DNA from: a virus | Direction: 5' to 3' (one strand) | DNA: 29,185 bases | Virus record (IMG/VR): IMGVR_UViG_3300029309_000239 | Coordinates: 1-29,185 of that record | Shown: piece by piece, positions 5,587 through 10,171 of the stretch | Layout of the letters: every line of letters begins with the position of its first letter | Numbering within the stretch: position 1 is the first letter of the stretch | Notes under the pieces: generated by a model | Seen by the model: only the letters and a program-made list of their open reading frames with translations | What the model was told of the DNA's origin: nothing | Database searches by the model: none | Program-made: the position numbers and the translations under genes

Positions 5587-6426
5587 TTATCCTCCTATTG
5601 TAACCCAATCTGTGCGTGACAATGCTTTGGCAAAGTCTCTTTCTTTGTTAAGCGTTGTCACAATATTATCGTTGTGTGTTACCCAATGTGTGAAGGCATT
5701 GTATAAAGCCCACTTGGTTTTACCAAGGCTGATTGAATAACGATACCAGTGTCCAATAAGTTCATCATGTTTTTTCTGATTGTACTTATCATTTCCGTTT
5801 AGGTCTGTACCTGTATATGAAAATCTTTTGATGAACTCATATGCATCTTCGTTATCAACTCTATGGTCTGTCCATCGTTTCCATAACCTACTTTCGTCAA
5901 AGAATGCAGTAAGACCTAGTTTCATTAGTCCAGTTGCATGAGATAAATTTATACCTAATGCATTACCTCTGGTATGTTTGTATTTTGTTTTAGTAATGGT
6001 ATCTGCTGTTGTCATACCATTCATACAAACTCTTCTTCTGCCTTTAGATTCCTGTAAGAAAGCCCAGCTACCATCATATGAATTGTAGAATAGTATTTCA
6101 AATCGTACATGGTCGCCAACAACAGGCTCAACTGTAAGGTCATCGAATATAATCTTGCCGAACATCTTTGCACCGTTGTCAAATGTTTTGATATCAGTTG
6201 TGTAATCTTTTGATATGTCAGATTGATTGACAGCATCTAGCATACTATTCACAACGTCATCATGCAGAATATATTCATACTTTGATCCATGTACACCAAG
6301 AGGTTCACCAGTATCAGTTCGTACTAATGCTCTTGCCATAGTGCTAGGGATATTAATATCACCAGCACGTATATGTTTCATTGCAACTGGGAATGCATAG
6401 TCTTTTGTTTTAGTCATGTCGTTCAT
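5587..6426 (-). CDS. DUF932 / phage-plasmid-like protein
   Basis: A 279-residue protein of the DUF932 type (also described as phage/plasmid-like protein TIGR03299), widespread on phages and plasmids with no settled function. Supporting segments are the opening beta-rich part with EPLGVHGSKYEYILHDD, FDNGAKMFGKIIFD, VGDHVRFEILFYNSYDGSWA, then RRRVCMNGMTTAD and the HTRGN region before a helical C-terminal half. The length is near the usual 250-350. AGGAGAACCAAATG marks the start. It follows a tiny membrane-protein gene, and operator copy 3 lies upstream of that gene. Confidence 0.85.
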   Translation of the reverse strand: MNDMTKTKDYAFPVAMKHIRAGDINIPSTMARALVRTDTGEPLGVHGSKYEYILHDDVVNSMLDAVNQSDISKDYTTDIKTFDNGAKMFGKIIFDDLTVEPVVGDHVRFEILFYNSYDGSWAFLQESKGRRRVCMNGMTTADTITKTKYKHTRGNALGINLSHATGLMKLGLTAFFDESRLWKRWTDHRVDNEDAYEFIKRFSYTGTDLNGNDKYNQKKHDELIGHWYRYSISLGKTKWALYNAFTHWVTHNDNIVTTLNKERDFAKALSRTDWVTIGG

Positions 6427-6440
6427 TTGGTTCTCCTTTA

Positions 6441-6560
6441 TTAACTAAAAATGATTAGAATTGACCAGACAACAAAAGTTATCGTGCCAAAAAACAAAAT
6501 TGTTGCCACAAGTTCAGAAATGAATTCAGTTCGTGACGTACCTTTGAAGATTTCAAACAT
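6441..6560 (-). CDS. Single-span membrane protein, 39 aa
   Basis: ATG at 6560-6558 opens 39 codons ending in TAA at 6443-6441. After a charged start (MFEIFKGTSRTEFISELV) the rest is one hydrophobic segment (ATILFFGTITFVVWSILIIF), a typical single transmembrane helix. AAAGG lies about 9 bases before the start. It is the first gene after operator copy 3 and ends just before the ribosome site of the DUF932-like gene. The role is unknown; small early membrane peptides of phages often act on host envelope processes. Confidence 0.7.
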   Translation of the reverse strand: MFEIFKGTSRTEFISELVATILFFGTITFVVWSILIIFS

Positions 6561-6579
6561 TTTGTCTGCCTTTCGTTAG

Positions 6580-6597
6580 TACTGCATGTATGCAGTA
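6580..6597. promoter_or_regulatory. Operator copy 3: TACTGC-N6-GCAGTA
   Basis: A perfect copy of the palindrome in the gap between the terminator at 6627-6662 and gene 6441-6560. Unlike copies 1 and 2, I see no good -35/-10 pair in the same register on the minus strand. A weak TTGTAC / CATACT pair with 17-bp spacing overlaps its right edge. A separate CTTGTA / TACAAG inverted repeat lies at 6608-6623. Confidence 0.7.
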
Positions 6598-6626
6598 TGA
6601 CATAGAACTTGTATCTGTACAAGCAC

Positions 6627-6662
6627 AAAAAAATAGTCCCTGTGCCGAAGGCACAGGGACTA
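6627..6662 (-). terminator. Rho-independent terminator (leftward)
   Basis: A 13-bp perfect stem, TAGTCCCTGTGCC (6634-6646) with its complement at 6650-6662, has a tiny loop that reads TTC inside C-G on the minus strand. It is followed on that strand by seven T residues (6633-6627). It ends the transcript of gene 6671-7228 and isolates it from the operator-controlled unit downstream. Confidence 0.93.
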
Positions 6663-6670
6663 CTGGGAGG

Positions 6671-7228
6671 TTAGTGCATTTGTACGATATTGTTCTTGAT
6701 TCTGGCTTTACGTTCTGCCATGCGTTGGGCAATCTCGTCTGATGTTGGAGCTTGAGGTGACAAGACCTTGCGCTCCATGATTTTGTCGCATTGCATGGAA
6801 TACCAATCTACGCCAAGGTCTTCTGTCACCTTGCCATCGTTCCAAGCCATGTGGTCTACCATGACGTTGAAGAGACTGACATCTACAGTCCAGAGCCACT
6901 TGGCTGTGGCTAACTCGGCTTCCGCTTTGCGTAAGCCTTTACGTAAGCCAATCAGCTTGCTTGACTCTGGACCATTGTTTTCCTCTTCGGAGGCTATCTT
7001 GGCCTCCAAGGTGTCGAGGTAATCTTGCTTCTTGATTACCTCGCGTGCGCTTTTCCGCGCACGTCCACCGAAGAGGAAGATTGCTGATGCTTGGTATTTG
7101 GGGTTCTCTTCCCCAGATACTGGATTCTGGTGAGCCTCTGGCTCATCCAGCATCAGCAAGTCGCAACCATCTACTAAGTGGTCAATTGTATCTTCTAAGT
7201 TTGTAGTTTTTACAGTTTTCTTACTCAT
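6671..7228 (-). CDS. Hypothetical protein, 185 aa, in a structure-rich stretch
   Basis: A 185-residue frame with a good ribosome site (AAGGAG, then 7 bases, then ATG) and a strong terminator right after the stop, so it is very probably a gene. I recognise no family. It begins MSKKTVKTTNLEDTIDHLVD, has LLMLDEPEAHQNP, a basic patch GGRARKSAREVIKK, a probable coiled coil (LDTLEAKIASEEEN to LRKGLRKAEAELATAKWLW) and a basic C-terminus (AERKARIKNN). No membrane or signal segment is seen. Its G+C looks higher than its leftward neighbours, and its DNA holds several long inverted repeats like those in the adjoining non-coding region. It may be an acquired pair with that region. Confidence 0.75.
   Translation of the reverse strand: MSKKTVKTTNLEDTIDHLVDGCDLLMLDEPEAHQNPVSGEENPKYQASAIFLFGGRARKSAREVIKKQDYLDTLEAKIASEEENNGPESSKLIGLRKGLRKAEAELATAKWLWTVDVSLFNVMVDHMAWNDGKVTEDLGVDWYSMQCDKIMERKVLSPQAPTSDEIAQRMAERKARIKNNIVQMH
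6756..6830 (+). other. Long-range inverted repeat inside gene 6671-7228
   Basis: GGTGACA (6756-6762) pairs with TGTCACC (6824-6830), and GACCTTG (6764-6770) with CAAGGTC (6814-6820), separated by a small 1x3 internal loop. An inner CCATG/CATGG hairpin is also possible. Fourteen matched pairs over 75 bases inside coding DNA is unusual. Confidence 0.55.
7015..7063 (+). other. Two adjacent hairpins inside gene 6671-7228
   Basis: CGAGGTAATC (7015-7024) pairs perfectly with GATTACCTCG (7034-7043) around 9 bases. Next to it, CGTGCGC (7044-7050) pairs with GCGCACG (7057-7063) around 6 bases; the two stems share no base. A third hairpin, GGAGGC/GCCTCC, lies just upstream at 6989-7007. Confidence 0.6.
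7081..7159 (+). other. Three-way-junction fold inside gene 6671-7228
   Basis: TTGCTGATG (7081-7089) pairs with CATCAGCAA (7151-7159) and encloses two arms. Arm one is TATTTGGGG (7095-7103) with CCCCAGATA (7111-7119), nine pairs including one T-G (7098/7116). Arm two is CTGGAT (7120-7125) with ATCCAG (7145-7150), capped by GAGCC/GGCTC (7132-7136/7140-7144). The wobble pair works only in a plus-strand RNA, the antisense of the gene. Confidence 0.6.
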
Positions 7229-7236
7229 AATATAAC
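7209..7236 (+). promoter_or_regulatory. Candidate rightward promoter for the structured RNA
   Basis: TTTACA (7209-7214) and TATAAC (7231-7236), each matching the sigma70 consensus at five of six bases, are 16 bp apart. Transcription would start near 7243, about 20 bases before the first helix of the structured region. The promoter overlaps the 5' end of the divergent gene 6671-7228. Confidence 0.55.
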
Positions 7237-7261
7237 TCCTTGTATTTCTAATGAGTGTTTA

Positions 7262-7504
7262 CAATATGCCCACACACCATGTGCAAGCATCGTATTCTGA
7301 GCCATAGTGGGCGATAGGTTAGTCAAGAGCGAAGTCAGCGTACCGCTGATGCCGCAGGGAACAAGAAAGTTTTGGTATCGCAAGGCAAAGCCTTGTCGAA
7401 ACTTTCTTGCACTCTTGACGAACCTGCACACTCTGGCACGCCCCTGATCAAGCTGTGCTTGGTCAGGGGTGTGATACGATTGCACTTGGTGTGTGTGTAT
7501 GTTG
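7262..7504 (+). other. Structured domain 1 (three-way junction)
   Basis: The closing helix pairs 7262-7269 with 7497-7504, 7271-7279 with 7487-7495, 7281-7285 with 7481-7485, and 7289-7295 with 7474-7480, 29 pairs in all with small internal loops. Arm B closes with 7301-7312/7426-7437, continues with AGGTT/AACCT and TCAAGAG (7323-7329)/CTCTTGA (7412-7418), and forks into TCAGCG/CGCTGA (7335-7349) and CAAGAAAGTTT/AAACTTTCTTG (7362-7409), the latter capped by CAAGGC-AAA-GCCTTG. Arm C is a continuous 15-bp hairpin, 7438-7452 with 7458-7472, including two wobbles. Confidence 0.7.
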
Positions 7505-7508
7505 ATAC

Positions 7509-7543
7509 ATGACAAGCAATCCCTCGATGGGTTTGCTTGTCAT
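7509..7543 (+). other. Structured hairpin 2
   Basis: ATGACAAGCAA (7509-7519) pairs with TTGCTTGTCAT (7533-7543). After one T/T mismatch, CCC/GGG continues to a 5-base loop. Fourteen pairs in total. A short GCGCA/TGCGC hairpin follows at 7564-7577. Confidence 0.7.
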
Positions 7544-7577
7544 TTGCTTAAGTCAGCACTATCGCGCAGACTTGCGC

Positions 7578-7706
7578 TTGCCAGAATCGAAACGTCCGTC
7601 AATCTGACGAATTGAAACTATGACAGGTGACACGCTGACCAAGCAAAGCTTGGTAGTGTCTTGTCATAGTTTCCGTCCAGATTGTCGCAACGGCCTATTC
7701 TGGCAA
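7578..7706 (+). other. Structured domain 3 (long compound helix)
   Basis: From outside in: TTGCCAGAAT (7578-7587) with ATTCTGGCAA (7697-7706); CAATCT and GACG (7600-7609) with CGTC and AGATTG (7674-7684, one bulged base); GAAACTATGACA (7614-7625) with TGTCATAGTTTC (7662-7673); GACAC/GTGTC (7629-7633/7656-7660); ACCAAGC (7638-7644) with GCTTGGT (7648-7654), capped by AAA. That makes 44 pairs in 129 bases. Confidence 0.75.
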
Positions 7707-7710
7707 CTTA

Positions 7711-7745
7711 GGGTGCAACACACATAGTGATGCTATACGTCACCC
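7711..7745 (+). other. Structured hairpin 4
   Basis: GGGTG (7711-7715) pairs with CACCC (7741-7745), and inside it ATAG (7724-7727) with CTAT (7733-7736). Its last two bases compete with the closing pairs of the next domain, so the two may be alternatives. Confidence 0.45.
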
Positions 7746-7905
7746 ACTTGCATACTATTTTGCCTCTTGTGTCGGCATTGCTTGGCGAAGCAATGACACG
7801 ACATGAGAATCCACAACAGCCACGGATGAACAGATGTTCATCATTCCCTCCCTGTTGCACAGGTTCGGCCTGCTTGTGGATTCTTACAAAATAGAATGCT
7901 AGTGG
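7744..7905 (+). other. Structured domain 5 (branched)
   Basis: The closing helix 7744-7762 pairs with 7887-7905 (17 of 19 positions, T/T and A/A mismatches). Inside are arm one, GTGT and CATTGCTT (7776-7783) with AAGCAATG (7788-7795) and ACAC, loop GGCG; and arm two, GAATCCACAA (7807-7816) with TTGTGGATTC (7874-7883), which encloses GATGAAC/GTTCATC (7825-7842) and CCTGT/ACAGG (7851-7863). Confidence 0.7.
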
Positions 7906-7923
7906 AATTGTGAAACACAATTC
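7905..7923 (+). other. Terminal hairpin with AAA loop
   Basis: GAATTGTG (7905-7912) and CACAATTC (7916-7923) form a perfect 8-bp stem closed by AAA. A further copy of GAATTGTG follows at 7925-7932 and could displace the first copy. No T-run follows, so it is not a standard terminator. Confidence 0.65.
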
Positions 7924-7965
7924 AGAATTGTGACTTGACAAGGTGTTATCTTCTGGTTCACAAAA

Positions 7966-7997
7966 GGGGGGGAACACAAGGGGGGGTTGAGAAAGGG
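7966..7997 (+). other. G-tract cluster upstream of small terminase
   Basis: Two runs of seven G (7966-7972 and 7980-7986) and one of three (7995-7997) lie within 32 bases, directly before the small terminase start. Such runs are rare in this AT-rich window. They could form a G-quadruplex in RNA or single-stranded DNA. The last run, in GAAAGGG, probably also serves as the ribosome site. Confidence 0.6.
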
Positions 7998-8003
7998 TAT
8001 TGT

Positions 8004-8381
8004 ATGAGTAACGTGGCAACGAAGCAATTAACCGCAAGACAGACGCGGCTTGTTGATACACTCGTAGCAAATGGATGTAGCGTGACTGAAGCCGCTGGTC
8101 TTGCAGGTTATGCTTCTGGTGAAGCAGGGAGAGTGACAGCCAGTAAGACTTTGCGGTTGCCACATGTGCAATCGTACATGATGCAGAGGATAGCTGAGAC
8201 AATGGGTGTATCTGCTACGTTAGCCTCTGCGAAGCTTGTGCAACTTGCTCGTGGAGCTAAGTCGGAGTACGTTCAGCTAGAAGCAAGTAAGGATATCCTA
8301 GACCGCGCAGGATTCAAAGCTCCCGAGCGTCACATGCACATGCACGCAGGAGACATAACTGTGCAGATTGACTTGACATAG
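8004..8381 (+). CDS. terS: Terminase small subunit (predicted)
   Basis: A 125-residue protein with the architecture of phage small terminases: an N-terminal helix-turn-helix segment (LTARQTRLVDTLVANGCSVT, then EAAGLAGYASGEAGRVTASK), a link to LPHVQSYMMQRI, and a helical C-terminal part with a His-rich end (ERHMHMHAGD). It would bind the packaging site on phage DNA and load the large subunit. I choose ATG 8004 because AAAGGG precedes it; the frame is open back to 7935, but that extension encodes the G-tracts. It directly follows the structured region, and the large subunit lies about 2 kb downstream. G+C looks higher than in the following genes. Confidence 0.75.
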   Translation: MSNVATKQLTARQTRLVDTLVANGCSVTEAAGLAGYASGEAGRVTASKTLRLPHVQSYMMQRIAETMGVSATLASAKLVQLARGAKSEYVQLEASKDILDRAGFKAPERHMHMHAGDITVQIDLT

Positions 8382-8441
8382 TGGGGTGGGGGTCAAAAGT
8401 CGGTCTATGTTCTACTCGACTCCACCTTCACTAGCATTTTT
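8380..8441 (+). terminator. Possible rightward terminator after small terminase
   Basis: Bases 8380-8394 pair with 8418-8432 in 13 of 15 positions, three of them G-T wobbles, followed a few bases later by TTTTT (8437-8441). It starts at the stop codon. The inner loop can form GTCG/CGAC. Leaky termination here would separate the small terminase from the later genes. Confidence 0.45.
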
Positions 8442-8488
8442 CTTCAAAAGGTATTTTAAAATATATTTTTTTACTGTAAGGTTTGGTT

Positions 8489-8794
8489 ATGGCAAAGACA
8501 CCAGCATGGCAGAGAAAAGAAGGCAAGAATCCCAAAGGTGGATTGAATGCAAAGGGTCGTGCGTCTTATAAGCAAGGAACACTCAAAGCTCCAGTAAAGA
8601 GTGGAGACAATCCTCGCAGAGCAAGTTTCCTTGCTCGAATGGCTGGTAATGATGGACCAGAGCGTGATTCTAAAGGAAGACCTACACGATTACTTTTAAG
8701 CTTACGTGCATGGGGTGCAAGTAGTAAAGCTGATGCAAGAGCAAAGGCTAGAGCTATTACAAAACGAAACAAAGCAAAAAAGGCTAGAGCATAA
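8489..8794 (+). CDS. Small basic phage protein (DUF6321-like)
   Basis: A 101-residue, Lys/Arg/Ala-rich protein starting MAKTPAWQRKEGKNPKGGLN followed by AKGRASYKQG and RRASFLARMAG. This WxRKEGKxPxGGLNxKGRxSY pattern belongs to a small phage family that I recall as DUF6321; the function is unknown, but the charge suggests DNA contact. The ATG at 8489 has TAAGG eight bases upstream; an in-frame TTG at 8483 is less likely. It is the first of eight small basic genes placed between the terminase genes. The stop overlaps the next start. Confidence 0.75.
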   Translation: MAKTPAWQRKEGKNPKGGLNAKGRASYKQGTLKAPVKSGDNPRRASFLARMAGNDGPERDSKGRPTRLLLSLRAWGASSKADARAKARAITKRNKAKKARA

Positions 8795-8943
8795 TGGAAC
8801 TTACTAAGCGACAGCGTTCAACATTAGCAAAACATAAAAAACATCATACAAAAAAACATATGAACTCTATGATTAAGGATATGAAGTCTGGGATGTCATT
8901 TTCTGCATCTCATAAAAAAGCTATGAAAAAAGTTGGTAGATAA
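8794..8943 (+). CDS. Small basic protein, 49 aa
   Basis: ATG at 8794 overlaps the previous TAA and opens 49 codons to TAA at 8941. The sequence MELTKRQRSTLAKHKKHHTK then KHMNSMIKDMKSGMSFSASH matches a small phage protein I have seen often (LTxRQxxTLxxHxxHHTxKHM), helical and strongly basic. The function is unknown; DNA binding or a capsid-internal role is plausible from charge alone. Confidence 0.7.
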   Translation: MELTKRQRSTLAKHKKHHTKKHMNSMIKDMKSGMSFSASHKKAMKKVGR

Positions 8944-8954
8944 AGGACAGTATA

Positions 8955-9215
8955 ATGAAAAAAGTTCCGAGTCTTCTTAAGATAAAAGAAGGGGTTACAA
9001 AAGAAATTAAAAAGCGTGACCCTAAAGCAAAACCTAAACTAACAAAGGTTGGTCTTATAGATTTGATGCCAGAAAGAGATGCAAGCAAAATTAAAGACAT
9101 TGCAGGATTTACCGCAGATAGAACTACAGAGTTTGCAGGTGATCCAAATTATTACAATAAAATAATAAAACGTATGGCGATTGAATGGTTTAAAAAGCAA
9201 AGAAAGGGAGATTAA
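8955..9215 (+). CDS. Hypothetical basic protein, 86 aa
   Basis: An 86-residue protein rich in Lys (KEIKKRDPKAKPKLTKVG), ending in IIKRMAIEWFKKQRKGD. I do not recognise it. AAAGGA lies before the ATG. It lies in the cluster of small basic genes between the terminase subunits, with an 11-base gap before it and one base after. Confidence 0.65.
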   Translation: MKKVPSLLKIKEGVTKEIKKRDPKAKPKLTKVGLIDLMPERDASKIKDIAGFTADRTTEFAGDPNYYNKIIKRMAIEWFKKQRKGD

Positions 9216-9216
9216 T

Positions 9217-9363
9217 ATGCCTATGGGAAAAGGAACTTATGGTTCACAAGTTGGAAGACCAACAGCAAAAAAGAAAGCGGCTAAGAAGTCAATGTTAACT
9301 GCAAAGCAAAAGACACTTCCAAAAGCATTACAACAAAGAATTATGAAAGCGAAAATGAAATGA
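9217..9363 (+). CDS. Small basic protein, 48 aa
   Basis: Starts MPMGKGTYGSQVGRP and continues AKKKAAKKSMLTAKQKTLPK. AGGGAG lies about six bases before the ATG, which favours this start over the in-frame upstream ATG at 9181 inside the previous gene. M-GKGTYG-VGRP openings are common in small phage proteins. Strongly basic, function unknown. Confidence 0.65.
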   Translation: MPMGKGTYGSQVGRPTAKKKAAKKSMLTAKQKTLPKALQQRIMKAKMK

Positions 9364-9449
9364 TGCAAAAGAAACGTACACCATCTAAAGCTAAAAAGAA
9401 AAAACCAGCAAAACCAATACCTGCTGGAAAATATTCTAGGGGATACTAA
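9363..9449 (+). CDS. Tiny basic peptide, 28 aa
   Basis: ATG at 9363 overlaps the previous TGA (TGATG), and TAA at 9447-9449 overlaps the next ATG. The 28 residues are MQKKRTPSKAKKKKPAKPI plus AGKYSRGY. The overlaps on both sides and the same extreme basic character as its neighbours make it a likely gene despite its size. Confidence 0.55.
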   Translation: MQKKRTPSKAKKKKPAKPIPAGKYSRGY

Positions 9450-9772
9450 TGAATACTAAAGGTCAAATGGGTAGAGATAAAAAAGCACCAAACCCACCAA
9501 GTCGTGCTTCTTTATTGAAACTTGCAAGGTCTGTTGTTGCAGAAGTTTCTGATACAAAAGAAACAAGACCTCAACAACATTATACAAAAGAAGTTAAACT
9601 TTTAAGAAAAAAATTAAAAGAACTTGGATTTAAGCACACAATGACAGATGGAAAAACTGGAACAAACACAGTTACATTAGCTCAAAGTTTATTAAAACAA
9701 ATACCATCAAGTGCAACAAGTGATGTATTAAAGTCTGCAAAAAAACAATATGGGTCTTTAAATGGCAGTTAA
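9449..9772 (+). CDS. Hypothetical basic protein, 107 aa
   Basis: A 107-residue protein. Its centre has KEVKLLRKKLKELGFKHTM and DGKTGTNTVTLAQSLLKQ, recalling a peptidoglycan-binding-like or small helical repeat (LRKKLKELGF.....DGKxGxxT), but the match is short and I would not name it. ATG overlaps the previous stop. It overlaps the next gene by 11 bases. Confidence 0.65.
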   Translation: MNTKGQMGRDKKAPNPPSRASLLKLARSVVAEVSDTKETRPQQHYTKEVKLLRKKLKELGFKHTMTDGKTGTNTVTLAQSLLKQIPSSATSDVLKSAKKQYGSLNGS

Positions 9773-9929
9773 TGCGGCTGGAAATTATACTAAACCTGCA
9801 ATGAGAAGAAGAATCTTTCAACGCATTAAAGCAGGTAACAAAGGTGGTGCTAGTGGTCAATGGTCTGCTCGTAAAGCGCAGATGCTTGCCAAAGCCTACA
9901 AGAAAGCAGGAGGAGGATATACTTCGTGA
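9762..9929 (+). CDS. Small GQWSARKAQ-motif protein, 55 aa
   Basis: ATG at 9762 opens 55 codons to TGA at 9927. The pattern NYTKPAMRRRIFQRIKAGNK, then GGASGQWSARKAQMLAKAY and KKAGGGY, belongs to a family I recall in phages, bacteria and giant viruses (possibly DUF5872), where it forms the first half of a longer protein. The function is unknown; basic and probably helical. The next gene encodes what is usually the second half. Confidence 0.7.
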   Translation: MAVNAAGNYTKPAMRRRIFQRIKAGNKGGASGQWSARKAQMLAKAYKKAGGGYTS

Positions 9930-10171
9930 AAGCTCCTCAACGCTCATTAGTAAACTGGACAAAACAGAAATGGCGCACCAAGTCAGGCAAGCCTTCTACT
10001 CAAGGCTCGAAAGCAACAGGTGAACGCTATCTCCCAGAGGCGGCAATTAAAGCTCTATCCTCCTCAGAGTATGCCGCCTCTACTGCCGCCAAACGCAAAG
10101 CAATAAGAAAAGGCAAGCAGTTTAGCAAGCAACCTAAAAATATAGCTAAGAAAACAAAGGCATATCGATGA
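9926..10171 (+). CDS. Small basic protein, RYLPEAA-motif, 81 aa
   Basis: GTG at 9926 overlaps the stop of the previous gene (GTGA) and opens 81 codons. The sequence has SLVNWTKQKWRTKSGKPST, TGERYLPEAAIKALSSSEY and RKAIRKGKQFSKQPK. This WxTKSGKxxxxGxRYLPxxAxxxLxxxEYxxT pattern is often the C-terminal half of proteins that begin with the GQWSARKxQ motif; here the two are separate, overlapping genes. AGGAGGAT lies upstream within the previous gene. Strongly basic; possibly DNA-binding. Confidence 0.75.
   Translation: MKAPQRSLVNWTKQKWRTKSGKPSTQGSKATGERYLPEAAIKALSSSEYAASTAAKRKAIRKGKQFSKQPKNIAKKTKAYR

Larger units (their letters stand above)
7244..7932 (+). ncRNA. Predicted large multi-branched structured RNA, about 690 nt
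   Basis: This gap has no convincing gene but is tiled by long, nested complementary segments: a 7262-7504 multibranch domain, a hairpin at 7509-7543, a long compound helix at 7578-7706, a hairpin at 7711-7745, a second branched domain at 7744-7905, and a hairpin at 7905-7923. Departures from Watson-Crick pairing in the long helices are T-G or G-T on the plus strand (7265/7501, 7268/7498, 7440/7470, 7448/7462) or symmetric mismatches. I found no A/C mismatch, which would be the sign of a minus-strand RNA. No T-run follows the last hairpin, so it may be the 5' leader of the late transcript or be cut out by RNase. Size and branching recall the GOLLD and ROOL classes of large phage-linked RNA; identity is not claimed. 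A DNA role (origin, packaging site) is the main alternative. Confidence 0.65.

Noticed and set aside
7225-7515. 96-codon minus-strand frame in the divergent gap
   Set aside because: It lies within strongly paired segments, has no ribosome site and no protein-like pattern, and overlaps the upstream region of gene 6671-7228.
7244-7932. tRNA, CRISPR array, retron or telomere-resolvase site as explanation of the palindromes
   Set aside because: No T-loop or cloverleaf, no direct repeats with spacers, no reverse transcriptase gene in the window, and no single long perfect palindrome.
7924-7965. TTGACA at 7935-7940 as a promoter for the late genes
   Set aside because: The -35 is perfect, but no acceptable -10 lies 16-18 bases downstream (TTCACA or TCACAA).
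7935-8003. N-terminal extension of the small terminase
   Set aside because: It would encode the G-runs and has no ribosome site at 7935; ATG 8004 has AAAGGG before it.
7708-8202. 164-codon minus-strand frame
   Set aside because: It is antisense to both the structured region and the small terminase gene, has no ribosome site, and its odd composition matches the reverse of hairpins.
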